Origin: UKL13-3 sp044353855
GTDB taxonomy: Bacteria; Bacteroidota; Bacteroidia; UKL13-3
Reading direction: 5' to 3'
DNA length: 64,000 nucleotides
Assembly: GCA_044353855.1 (NCBI GenBank)
Contig: JBILBF010000003.1
Coordinates: 124,001 to 188,000 of the forward strand
Both the position numbers and the translations under genes were made by a program. Shown in pieces: positions 16,837 to 25,320 of this stretch. The first letter of the stretch is position 1. Each line of letters starts with the position of its first letter. The notes beneath the pieces were generated by a model. The model searched no databases. It was not told the origin of the DNA and saw nothing but the letters and a program-made list of their open reading frames with translations.

Positions 16837-18340
16837 TATTCGATTTATACTTTGCTTGTATGCATTGGTATACCTTTCCTTGTTGCCTTGGTTTCAATAT
16901 AAAATAGTTTCTGATATGGTAGCTTATATCAGTATTAGCAAACATATTGTAGCTGGCAATTTTTATAGTGCTATCAATGCCTACTGGTCGCCTCTAATAA
17001 GTTGGCTAATGGCACCATTTATTGGCGTTGGAATAAATGGATTACTTGCTTATAAAATGCTGAATTTAGTTGCTGGACTTATAAGTCTTTTTCAACTCCA
17101 TATTATTGCCAACGATTATTTAAGCAAACAATACACTAAGTGGCTGTTTATGCTTCTTTGTGTTCCGCATCTATTATATTTTAGTTTATGCAATGCCACA
17201 CCCGATATTATTTCCCTTGCATGCTGGCTTTTAGTATTTAATCATATTCGAAAAGTCATACAAAATCCAACAATAACAAATGCTATCATTACAGGTTTAT
17301 TAGCTAGTCTCTCCTACTTTGCCAAATATTATAACTTTTATGCATTTATATTATTATGCTTTATAGTGGCAGTGTATTGTATTATTATCCAAAAACAAAT
17401 AGCCATTAAATATTTATTACTGTCAGTAACGCTCTTTGGTCTTGTATGTTCATTTTGGATGTTGCAACTACAAAGTAAATTTGGTGTTTATACTCCTACT
17501 ACTGCTGCTCAATTCAACATAAATTTGATTAACCCTACTGTTGCTAAACAACCAATATTATTTGGCAATCACTTGTTAAGTATTAACTATAGTAATTTTA
17601 TAACTACCTCTTGGGAATATCCTCCTGATTATACTATTAAACAATGGAGCCCATTTAACAGTATGGAAACCTTCAAAAAACATATACAAATTAACCTCAC
17701 CAAAAATTTGTACCATTTTCGAAATAAACATGTAATTGAATTCGTTTTATTTGGCGTTGCTTGTATTATTTTTTTACTTAACTACAAATCATTTGAAGCA
17801 AAATATTGGCTTTTACTTTGCTGTATTTTAGCATATCCTTTGGGTTATTTTTGGGTAGTAGCATCAAGCCGTTATGTTTTATTTAGTTTGTTATTAGGTA
17901 TTCTATTCATACTTATTCTTGTTGAAAAGAATCCAATTAAACACAAAAATTACATAATTATCCTACTCGTTTTCGGTGCATTGTACTCCAATTTTATTAC
18001 CCTTAATCGTATTATATTTTATAAAGACAAAGGAAGTAATTATGCCCATTTTTATCATGCTGTAAATACTGTATCTCCTTTCAGTAAACATAAAATACTC
18101 GCAAGCCCGGATACTTGGGCTCCCGCATTGTATTTAAGTTATTATAGTGAATCTAAATTATATGACGTTCTTAAACCAGAGCTGTTGCAACAAAACAAAG
18201 AGGCTATAACACATTTAGGAATTGACTATTATTTTTGCAATCGAAGTGAAATTCCTGAAGGATATAAAAACTGTATACAATACTCAGGAGACTGGGTATT
18301 GATAAAATTAAACGATTCTACTTGTTTGATTAAGCCATAA
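16814..18340 (+). CDS. GT-C type membrane glycosyltransferase (ArnT/GT39-like)
   Basis: Multi-pass membrane protein of 508 residues with about ten hydrophobic segments, predicted to move a sugar from a lipid-linked donor in the periplasm. The first loop carries KIVSDMVAYISISKHI and the segment YWSPLISWLMAPF, the usual position of the catalytic acidic residue in GT-C enzymes. Substrate unknown. I use ATG 16814 (MKQLPSYNIRF) because the upstream ATG at 16784 lies inside the previous gene. Its 3' end overlaps the convergent trmN6 by 33 bp. Confidence 0.7.
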   Translation: MKQLPSYNIRFILCLYALVYLSLLPWFQYKIVSDMVAYISISKHIVAGNFYSAINAYWSPLISWLMAPFIGVGINGLLAYKMLNLVAGLISLFQLHIIANDYLSKQYTKWLFMLLCVPHLLYFSLCNATPDIISLACWLLVFNHIRKVIQNPTITNAIITGLLASLSYFAKYYNFYAFILLCFIVAVYCIIIQKQIAIKYLLLSVTLFGLVCSFWMLQLQSKFGVYTPTTAAQFNINLINPTVAKQPILFGNHLLSINYSNFITTSWEYPPDYTIKQWSPFNSMETFKKHIQINLTKNLYHFRNKHVIEFVLFGVACIIFLLNYKSFEAKYWLLLCCILAYPLGYFWVVASSRYVLFSLLLGILFILILVEKNPIKHKNYIIILLVFGALYSNFITLNRIIFYKDKGSNYAHFYHAVNTVSPFSKHKILASPDTWAPALYLSYYSESKLYDVLKPELLQQNKEAITHLGIDYYFCNRSEIPEGYKNCIQYSGDWVLIKLNDSTCLIKP

Positions 18341-19045
18341 CAAGAAGGGATCTGTAACTTTTCTATATTCGGCTGTATACAAGCTATCTTTTTCATAAAT
18401 TGTAAACTGTATTCGGTTTAGAACTTTAGGTTTTACTTTACCAAAACATATGATCATTCTATTTATCTTTTTCCCAACTATCGGAGCAATTAAAATATTA
18501 GTTGTTGGATAAAAACCAAAATTGGATAACATCTCCAAGCATAATTCTCCTTCATGTTTTGGCAATACAATCCAACATGAACCATCCTGTGTTAATACAT
18601 CATACACACCTTTCAAAAAATCGGTGATTGTCAATTCAACATCGTACCTAGCATTTGCTCGTTGGGTATCAGGTATCGTTATATGTTGAGATGATTTGTA
18701 ATACGGAGGATTACTAACAATAAGCTGGTATAGTTGGGGTGAACTTTTTACAAACTGCTGAAAAGAAATAGGATTTATTTGTAATCGGTTACTCCATTTA
18801 CTTTCTGTAAAATTAGACCTTGCCTCATTCGCAGCTGCTGTGTCAATTTCTACAGCATCAATCTGTGCCCCTACAAATCGTTGTGCCATCATTAATGCAA
18901 GCAAGCCAGTTCCTGTACCAATATCAAGTATCCGTTTTGGATAATCAGCTTGCAACAAACAGCCAAGTAGTAAACTATCTGTTCCAACTTTCATTGCCGA
19001 TTGTGATTGGTTAACCTTAAATTGTTTGAAAGTAAAAATAGACAT
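18308..19045 (-). CDS. trmN6: tRNA1(Val) (adenine37-N6)-methyltransferase
   Basis: SAM-dependent methyltransferase of 245 residues. Motif I is ILDIGTGTGLLALMMAQR, the acidic loop is IDAVEIDTAAA and the N6-adenine signature is VSNPPYY. The N-terminus FTFKQFKVNQSQSAMKVGTDSLLLG is typical of YfiC/TrmN6. It acts on A37 of tRNA-Val. The C-terminus overlaps the convergent glycosyltransferase gene by 33 bp, so each 3' end lies in the other's coding sequence. Confidence 0.88.
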   Translation of the reverse strand: MSIFTFKQFKVNQSQSAMKVGTDSLLLGCLLQADYPKRILDIGTGTGLLALMMAQRFVGAQIDAVEIDTAAANEARSNFTESKWSNRLQINPISFQQFVKSSPQLYQLIVSNPPYYKSSQHITIPDTQRANARYDVELTITDFLKGVYDVLTQDGSCWIVLPKHEGELCLEMLSNFGFYPTTNILIAPIVGKKINRMIICFGKVKPKVLNRIQFTIYEKDSLYTAEYRKVTDPFLLWLNQTSRIV

Positions 19046-19072
19046 TATAAAAAGGTAAAGCTGTTTATTTAT

Positions 19073-20542
19073 TTAGTTTACACAAGAGCACAACACATCT
19101 CTCTTTGGAATAACATATTTATAATCAGGAGCGGTAAGCTCAGTATAATAAATAACTGATAAACTTGTTACAGGTTCATTGGGATGATCTTTATTCCATT
19201 TACGGATATAATAATTGCAAAAATACCCACGCATAAAATTATTGCTCACAAAAATAAAATTTTCAGCATATTTACGCCACCTATCATTTTTAAACATTGC
19301 AGTAATATTAGCAGGCTTTTTAGCAGTAATTGAATCGGTGGGATGAAATAAATCAATTGTTCGATTGTTTTTTGTTTTACCTTCCAGTACATACCAGCCA
19401 TCATCTTTAAATACACCTGGCGCAAACATTCCCCAGTTTTGATCAATACGTAAAACGTAGCCAATAAAACGAACTTTATCGGAAAGTTTATAATGGTTAA
19501 ATGAAACATTTCCCGCATTCCAAATTAATACATATACAACCAATCCAGCTAACACATATTTAACAATATTATGTTTGAATTCTGGATGTGTATATTTCCA
19601 TTTTACCAACCCCGAAAACAAAGAAGCAATACCTAAAAACGAATTGGCAAAAAAACTTTTAATTATTACTGTTTTTACATCAAGCCAATCCATAAATGAA
19701 GTAGGTAATAATCCTATTGCGCTAACAATACCTATTATTGGAAACAAGCCAATCAGTATACTATATGAATTGAAAGAATGAAAACCAACAATTAGGATAA
19801 CTGCGGCCATCCTAAACCAATTATTTTTTACTGGAATAAAAAATAAAACAGGAACTAGCATCTCAAACCAAAATGCTATTGAGGTCAATATTTTGAGTAA
19901 TTGCGGATACACATAAAGAAAATGAATATGAGGATAAACAATTTGATCAAGGCTATACACATAATACAATGCATCCAAATTGGTATGCCATTCCACACCT
20001 TTTAATAATGCCGAACCTGTATAAAGATATGTTAGTTGTAAAACATATGCCAATGTAGCTAAGGAAAAAATGTTGGTATAAATATGTTTTTGTTTGCCCA
20101 ATATTTTATCGCACGAATAATAGGTGCCCCAAGGCAAAAAGATACCCCAAAACAAGGTCATTCGTAATAAATCATCGCCACCTTGAAGTATGAGTACATT
20201 ACGGTTATGAAGTGATAATAATAGCAGCCATGAAAGGAACGTAAACAACCGTGTTCGATATCCAATTAGTAATAATAAAGCACAGCAAGCAGCAACAATA
20301 AACAACAACAATTGAACTTGCCATAATCCGCTAATGGTGTGAAATGAGAAATAATAATCATTCCATTTATATTGAAAAATCATACTTAATGGAGCCACGC
20401 CTGAATTGGCATAAAAGGCCTCCAAATCAGAAAGACGAATACTTAAATCAACCAAAACAACCAATGCAACTGCTATGCGCATAAGCGCAAGCGCTCGCAA
20501 ATCAAAAGCTAATTTCGTGTGTAAGTATGCTATGAGTTTCAC
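19073..20542 (-). CDS. HTTM domain membrane protein
   Basis: Integral membrane protein of 489 residues with an N-terminal multi-helix region resembling HTTM, the domain shared with vitamin K-dependent gamma-carboxylase. Seen here: DLRALALMRIAVALVVLVDLSIRL at the N-terminus, then TLFWGIFLPWG, YLYTGSALLKGVEWHTNLDALYYV and a final soluble part (RIDQNWGMFAPGVFKDDGWYVLEG) common in the bacterial proteins. Its biochemical activity is unknown. Transcribed in the same direction as the ABC gene upstream, with a 43-bp gap. Confidence 0.8.
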   Translation of the reverse strand: MKLIAYLHTKLAFDLRALALMRIAVALVVLVDLSIRLSDLEAFYANSGVAPLSMIFQYKWNDYYFSFHTISGLWQVQLLLFIVAACCALLLLIGYRTRLFTFLSWLLLLSLHNRNVLILQGGDDLLRMTLFWGIFLPWGTYYSCDKILGKQKHIYTNIFSLATLAYVLQLTYLYTGSALLKGVEWHTNLDALYYVYSLDQIVYPHIHFLYVYPQLLKILTSIAFWFEMLVPVLFFIPVKNNWFRMAAVILIVGFHSFNSYSILIGLFPIIGIVSAIGLLPTSFMDWLDVKTVIIKSFFANSFLGIASLFSGLVKWKYTHPEFKHNIVKYVLAGLVVYVLIWNAGNVSFNHYKLSDKVRFIGYVLRIDQNWGMFAPGVFKDDGWYVLEGKTKNNRTIDLFHPTDSITAKKPANITAMFKNDRWRKYAENFIFVSNNFMRGYFCNYYIRKWNKDHPNEPVTSLSVIYYTELTAPDYKYVIPKRDVLCSCVN

Positions 20543-20585
20543 TCTGCCTATCTTCTTATTTTAACCATTGAGCTTAATACCAACT

Positions 20586-21275
20586 TTATTGTAATATGTC
20601 ACTTTCAATTACACCATCGCGCAGCCTAATAATTCGCTTCGCTCTACGTGCAATATCTTCTTCATGGGTAACTACAATTACGGTATTACCTTTTTGATGT
20701 ATCTCTTCCATCAACTGCATAATTTCTACAGATGTTTTGGTATCCAAATTACCTGTAGGCTCATCAGCTAAAATTATAGAAGGATTGTTTACCAAAGCGC
20801 GAGCAATGGCAACACGTTGGCGTTGCCCACCCGAAAGTTCGTTCGGTTTATGATCCATCCTATCGGCCAAACCAACACTGGTTAATGAATGTGTGGCGCG
20901 TGCAACTCTTTCTTTTTTACTAAAGCCAGCATATACTAATGGCAAAGCAACATTATCTAAAGATGTATTACGTGCAAGTAAATTGAATGTTTGAAATACA
21001 AAACCAATTTCTTTATTTCTAATTTCGGCAAGCTGGTTGTCATTTAAATCGCTTACTATTTGGTTGTTTAATACATAACTTCCACTAGTTGGCGTATCCA
21101 AACAACCTAAAATATTCATGAGAGTAGATTTACCAGAACCAGAAGGACCCATAAAAGCAACGTATTCGCCACTGTTTATGACCAAATCAACACCACGTAA
21201 TGCATATACATCTGTATCCCCAATTTTAAAATGACGGGTGATTTGTTTTAACTCAATTACTTTTTGATGGTCCAT
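20586..21275 (-). CDS. ABC transporter ATP-binding protein (MacB/LolD type)
   Basis: ATPase subunit of 229 residues. Walker A is GPSGSGKST, the signature is LSGGQRQRVAIARALV and Walker B is IILADEPTGNLD, with the switch histidine in VVVTHEEDIA. The insertion GFVFQTFNLLARNTSLDNVALPL is characteristic of the MacB/LolD/FtsE group, which extrude lipoproteins, peptides or drugs from the inner membrane. No permease is encoded next to it, so its partner must lie elsewhere. Confidence 0.88.
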   Translation of the reverse strand: MDHQKVIELKQITRHFKIGDTDVYALRGVDLVINSGEYVAFMGPSGSGKSTLMNILGCLDTPTSGSYVLNNQIVSDLNDNQLAEIRNKEIGFVFQTFNLLARNTSLDNVALPLVYAGFSKKERVARATHSLTSVGLADRMDHKPNELSGGQRQRVAIARALVNNPSIILADEPTGNLDTKTSVEIMQLMEEIHQKGNTVIVVTHEEDIARRAKRIIRLRDGVIESDILQ

Positions 21276-21391
21276 CTATTTTTATAAATCGTTTTTTGAA
21301 GCTCAAACCTTTTAGATATTAAAATAATGTAAGCTACGACTAGTACTAATTTTTTCAAACAATTAACTCACTCAATCAATCAATATAAAAT

Positions 21392-21682
21392 CTATTTAGA
21401 ACTAAACTTAGGTACTCTAAAATAATCTGAATCTTTGGCAGGAGCATTTTTCAGTGCTTCTTCATGCGTCAACTCTTGTTTCACTTCATCTTCTCGCAAT
21501 ACATTTACAGCATCACTCATAAATATAAGCGGTTCAACATTATCAGTATTTACTTTATTGAGCTCTTCAAAAAAGGCAGTAATCTGAATTAGGTCCGCTT
21601 TAATTTTTTCTTTTTCTTCACCATTAAATTCAAGTTTGGCAAGGTCGGCCAACTTATCTACTAATTCATTGCTAATATCCAT
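21392..21682 (-). CDS. gatC: Asp-tRNA(Asn)/Glu-tRNA(Gln) amidotransferase subunit C
   Basis: Small belt subunit (96 residues) holding GatA and GatB together in the transamidation route to Asn-tRNA or Gln-tRNA. Recognised by VDKLADLAKLEFNGEEKEKIKADLIQI and NVLREDEVKQELTHEEALKNAPAKDSDYFRVPKF. It overlaps the end of the upstream plsC by 11 bp, so the two are coupled. gatA and gatB are not in the window. Confidence 0.9.
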   Translation of the reverse strand: MDISNELVDKLADLAKLEFNGEEKEKIKADLIQITAFFEELNKVNTDNVEPLIFMSDAVNVLREDEVKQELTHEEALKNAPAKDSDYFRVPKFSSK

Positions 21683-22415
21683 ATTCTGCTAATTTACGTT
21701 CAATTATAGTATAAACTTTAAGTTTTAATGATTCTACATCATCTAATATCATTCCTTTTGTATCAATTGGTTCATGAACATATTGTACAATACGAGCTGG
21801 TCTAAATCGGGTTTTACCTTGATCGGGTAAAGCAATCCAGTTACCAATAATGGTAACTGGCAATAGCGGTTTTTGTGTTTCAATAGCTAACCTAAATGCA
21901 CCTTCTTTAAAACGCCCCATTTTAGGAACTGTTGTTGGAATAGTTCCTTCTGGAAAAATAACAATACTTTTATTCTCCTTAATCAATTGCTCTTTAGCCT
22001 GCTGAAATGCCCAGACAGATTGACGTATATTTTTTCTATCAACGGCAATATCTATAGTTCTAAAAAAAATACCAAAAAATGGGATGCGAGCTAATTCTAT
22101 TTTTGCCATAAAATTAACAAACATTGGAAGCTTAACTGTTAAGGTTGGAATATCCAAATAGGAAGTATGATTGGAGACTACAACATATGCTTCATTCCAA
22201 TGTATTGGTACCTCTTCTATTTGTTTAACCCAAAGTCCACCTGAAATAAACAACCACCAACCCCATATTTTACGGGTCGTGTGAGCAGCACTATACCACT
22301 TATTGTTGCTTAAAAACAATGCGAAAAATGGATACAAAACAATGAATCCTAAAAGAGTACAAATGGCAAAGTAAATAGCAAATATTATTTTGAATAGGTC
22401 TTTTATCTTGGCCAT
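21672..22415 (-). CDS. plsC: 1-acyl-sn-glycerol-3-phosphate acyltransferase
   Basis: Transfers a second acyl chain to lysophosphatidic acid in phospholipid synthesis at the inner membrane. Two N-terminal hydrophobic segments precede the catalytic motif SNHTSYLD (HX4D) and the substrate motif FPEGTIP. The 247-residue length is normal. A second, less typical acyltransferase lies at 48.6-49.6 kb. The ATG is followed by Ala-Lys, and no better start is visible. Confidence 0.88.
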   Translation of the reverse strand: MAKIKDLFKIIFAIYFAICTLLGFIVLYPFFALFLSNNKWYSAAHTTRKIWGWWLFISGGLWVKQIEEVPIHWNEAYVVVSNHTSYLDIPTLTVKLPMFVNFMAKIELARIPFFGIFFRTIDIAVDRKNIRQSVWAFQQAKEQLIKENKSIVIFPEGTIPTTVPKMGRFKEGAFRLAIETQKPLLPVTIIGNWIALPDQGKTRFRPARIVQYVHEPIDTKGMILDDVESLKLKVYTIIERKLAEYGY

Positions 22416-22562
22416 TTTTTAATTCATTACTAATTTATTCGTTTTTTTATTGAGTTATGTTCATTCACTGACAATAAATTTTAGATGTTAGACTTTAAAA
22501 TTGGAAATAAACAATCTACAACTTTATACATTCTTCCATTTACAAACCAGCTACCGATAACA

Positions 22563-23204
22563 TTAAACGCCCCATTTACTTGGTGATTTTCTCCACTCCG
22601 TTAACACTGCAATCTGCTCGGGTTTAACCAATCCTTTTTGAACAGCAACATCAATTAACACATTGTAATTACTTAACGAAAAATAAGTGCAGCCAACTTT
22701 TTCAAAGGCGTCTTTCGCCAAATCAAAACCATAGGTAAAAATAGAAACCATGCCCAATACTTCGCATCCATATTCTTGTAATGATTGAACTGCTTGTAAA
22801 CTGCTTTTTCCTGTAGAAACTAAATCTTCTACCACAACTATTTTTTGACCAGGTTTGATATCTCCTTCAACTTGTTTACCCATTCCATGTTTTTTAGCTT
22901 CTGATCGAATATAACCAAATGGTAAATTCATTTCATCTGCTACCAATGCTCCTGGAGCAATTCCAGCGGTAGCAACACCTACTATAGCTTCTGTACCTAT
23001 AAATTTATTGGTTATTAGTTTACCTAGTTCCTGTTTTATGAAAGTACGGGCCTCAGGATAAGAAAGCGAAAGCCTATTATCACTGTATATAGGAGATTTC
23101 CATCCAGATGTCCATGTAAATGGTGTATCTGGACTTAATTTAATGGCATTAATATCTAATAAATATTCTGCTATCTTAGCAGCTGTAATATCATGTTGTT
23201 GCAT
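22563..23204 (-). CDS. pyrE: Orotate phosphoribosyltransferase
   Basis: Forms OMP from orotate and PRPP in pyrimidine synthesis. The PRPP-binding motif is VVVEDLVSTGKSS, and FTWTSGWKSPIYSDNR and SEAKKHGMGKQVEG are characteristic. I place the start at ATG 23204 (MQQHDITAAKIAEYLL), giving 213 residues. The frame stays open to 23399 but that extension runs through the divergent NUDIX gene and is not family-like. The start codon is 4 nt from a perfect -7 box, so the mRNA may be leaderless. Confidence 0.93.
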   Translation of the reverse strand: MQQHDITAAKIAEYLLDINAIKLSPDTPFTWTSGWKSPIYSDNRLSLSYPEARTFIKQELGKLITNKFIGTEAIVGVATAGIAPGALVADEMNLPFGYIRSEAKKHGMGKQVEGDIKPGQKIVVVEDLVSTGKSSLQAVQSLQEYGCEVLGMVSIFTYGFDLAKDAFEKVGCTYFSLSNYNVLIDVAVQKGLVKPEQIAVLTEWRKSPSKWGV

Positions 23205-23208
23205 ACGG

Positions 23209-23216
23209 CAAATGTA
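23209..23216 (-). promoter_or_regulatory. -7 element of pyrE, overlapping the NUDIX start codon
   Basis: Minus-strand TACATTTG is an exact TAnnTTTG. On the plus strand the same bases read CAAATGTA and include the NUDIX ATG at 23212-23214. The distance to the pyrE ATG is 4 nt. No -33 TTG is evident at 17-23 nt. Confidence 0.6.
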
Positions 23217-23811
23217 TAAAATTTTCATCAACGAGAAACCATTCATTATTGCAGATAATTCTGAAGATGTTACACCATTTCCAAACTGTAAACAAGTTGA
23301 CCATAATCCATTAAAGATAGCTGAATACATAAAGGATTGTGAAAGCCTCAAATCCAAAGGGGTTTTAATGATTTCTGATGATATTGAGTTTGCCTTCAAA
23401 GATTTTTATACTCATTTCGTACCCATTGAAGCATCTGGAGGTGCCGTTTTTAATGATAAGAAACAATTATTACTCATAAAAAGACTAGGGAAATGGGATT
23501 TGCCAAAGGGTAAAATAGATGGCAACGAAACACCAGAAGAAGCAGCCATTCGAGAAGTTGAAGAAGAATGTGGTATACATGGTCTAACTATTACAGGCAA
23601 ATTACCATCAAGTTATCATTGTTATAAACAACACAATCACCGTTTTTTAAAAATAGTTTTTTGGTTTACTATGCACACATCCGATAATAGACAATTGATA
23701 CCTCAAAAAGAAGAACATATTACTGAAGCAGTATGGAAGGATTGGAAAACATTGGATATAGATAAACTTGATTCTTATGCTTCCATTCAAGATTTACTAA
23801 AAAGTGTATAA
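23212..23811 (+). CDS. NUDIX hydrolase
   Basis: Predicted pyrophosphohydrolase of a nucleoside diphosphate derivative, 199 residues. The Nudix box is complete: GKIDGNETPEEAAIREVEEECGI. The N-terminal part (MYKIFINEKPFIIADN) is a domain of about 65 residues seen in Bacteroidota NUDIX proteins next to pyrE. An upstream in-frame ATG at 23143 would fall inside pyrE; the ATG at 23212 gives the family-like start. Divergent from pyrE with only 7 bp between start codons. Substrate not known. Confidence 0.87.
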   Translation: MYKIFINEKPFIIADNSEDVTPFPNCKQVDHNPLKIAEYIKDCESLKSKGVLMISDDIEFAFKDFYTHFVPIEASGGAVFNDKKQLLLIKRLGKWDLPKGKIDGNETPEEAAIREVEEECGIHGLTITGKLPSSYHCYKQHNHRFLKIVFWFTMHTSDNRQLIPQKEEHITEAVWKDWKTLDIDKLDSYASIQDLLKSV

Positions 23812-24091
23812 GAGAATATAATGAAGCCAATCTTGTATATCAATATTTTAAAAACTAACTTATAGAATGTTAATTGCTGTTTTTCAGTTGAATAAATATA
23901 CAATTCATAATTCTTAAAATGCTTTGCTATTTTGTACAGTATTATTTATAACATCTTTAGCAATATTGTAATACCTTGAAATAAGACATGTTAACTGTTC
24001 GGTTTATTTCTTGTATAACAAAATTACTATTACCAATTATGTTGGAAATATTTATGTTGCTATAGAATGTTTTAACCAATGAAAAACAATT
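23812..24091. other. Intergenic gap of 280 bp
   Basis: AT-rich; I find no ORF, RNA fold or strong promoter in it. TATAGAATGTT occurs twice, near 23862 and 24061. Confidence 0.5.
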
Positions 24092-24718
24092 TCATTTTTT
24101 GATATAACCAGTCATCCAATCACTCATTTTTGCAAACCCATCTTTCATTTGTTTGCCCCATTGTTCCATATTTTCTTTGGTTAACTCTTGCGCTTTTTCA
24201 GCAGAAGTTTGAAATTCTGTTATCTTTTCTTCAATTTCTTTACGTGCTTTATCTGCTTCCTCTTTTACTTCCATTTTAGCCAATGCAAATTGTAATTGAG
24301 CAATTTCCAAACCAGCCTTTATAGCTTTTGTATTGTTTTCAAACAATTCCATCATGTATCCATAATTACCATGATATGCATGCTTTCCTGCTGAAAAAAC
24401 TTCTTGTAAAGCCAAGTCTATTTTTTTACGCTGCTCATCAAACATATCTTTTCCATCTGCTTTGCCTAAATTTAATTGAAGGTTCAATTCTTCCAATTTA
24501 CTGCGTAGCTTGGTTGCATTTTCCTCAGCAATATCTGTTGCTTTATCCAAATTCGTTTTCATCGATTCTATCATACTACGCAATTGTACTTTCTGTTTTT
24601 CAAAAGCATCTACTGCATCCATTTTACCAAGCGAAAATTGTATACGCATATCCTCAAGAGATGATTTCCAAGTGTTAAACGTTTGTTTAAATTGTTCTTC
24701 AATGTGTTTCGTGTCCAT
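24092..24718 (-). CDS. Coiled-coil protein with three internal repeats
   Basis: Function unknown. 208 residues, highly charged and almost wholly helical, with no signal peptide or membrane segment. A unit recurs three times: QFSLGKMDAVDAFEKQKVQL near residue 28, QLNLGKADGKDMFDEQRKKI near 80 and QFALAKMEVKEEADKARKEI near 142. Each has the pattern Q-hydrophobic-x-L-x-K-x-(D/E), followed by a basic helix. Between the second and third copies is an aromatic loop (HAYHGNYGYMMELF). It resembles stress-type or phasin-like amphipathic proteins only in general composition. It stands alone. Confidence 0.6.
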   Translation of the reverse strand: MDTKHIEEQFKQTFNTWKSSLEDMRIQFSLGKMDAVDAFEKQKVQLRSMIESMKTNLDKATDIAEENATKLRSKLEELNLQLNLGKADGKDMFDEQRKKIDLALQEVFSAGKHAYHGNYGYMMELFENNTKAIKAGLEIAQLQFALAKMEVKEEADKARKEIEEKITEFQTSAEKAQELTKENMEQWGKQMKDGFAKMSDWMTGYIKK

Positions 24719-24784
24719 GATATTAAAATTATATAGTTATAAAAATGCGATTGTTAAATAAAGTTAAAGTAATGTTTTGGTGAA

Positions 24785-25243
24785 TTAAAACTTAACCTCC
24801 TTCGGCAAAAACTTACTCGTGTCTCCCCCATTTCTAATCAAGTCTCTAACTACTGAAGAACTAACAGGAGTATAAGCTGGGTCACACATCAAAAAAACTG
24901 ATTCCACTTGTTCGCTCACCAATTTATTCATTTGTGCGATGTTTTTTTCATAGTCAAAATCGCTCATATTACGCAGACCTCTTAAAATATAATGTGCATT
25001 TATTTGTTTGCAAAAATCAACAGTAAGTCCTTCGTATGAAGCAACTGTAATAGTCGGAACTTGTTTGAAAACTTCTTTTATCCATTGTTCACGTTGCTCT
25101 AAAGCAAACAATGTAGATTTGGAACTATTATTACCTATGCCTATTACAATTTCATCAAACAATGGAATGGCACGTTCCAAAATATTTACATGCCCAACAG
25201 TTATAGGGTCAAAAGTGCCTGGGAATAATGCTATACGTTTCAT
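24785..25243 (-). CDS. coaD: Phosphopantetheine adenylyltransferase
   Basis: Penultimate step of coenzyme A synthesis: adenylyl transfer from ATP to 4'-phosphopantetheine. The nucleotidyltransferase motif FPGTFDPITVGHVNILERA is at the N-terminus, HYILRGLRNMSDFDYEKNIAQMNK is the pantetheine-binding segment, and PVSSSVVRDLIRNGGD closes the active site. The 152-residue length is typical. No coupled partner adjacent. Confidence 0.95.
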   Translation of the reverse strand: MKRIALFPGTFDPITVGHVNILERAIPLFDEIVIGIGNNSSKSTLFALEQREQWIKEVFKQVPTITVASYEGLTVDFCKQINAHYILRGLRNMSDFDYEKNIAQMNKLVSEQVESVFLMCDPAYTPVSSSVVRDLIRNGGDTSKFLPKEVKF

Positions 25244-25320
25244 CGTTAAAATTTGTGTAATTAGTTAAACATGTATTTGATGCTTAACAAATATGGCTAA
25301 AGATTTATTGAGAACACTGT

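Noticed and set aside
21373..21384. CAATCAATCAAT near gatC
   Set aside because: Short tetranucleotide run only; too little to join the octamer family.
24328..24761. Open frames antisense to the coiled-coil gene
   Set aside because: Shadow frames of a charged, low-complexity coding sequence.
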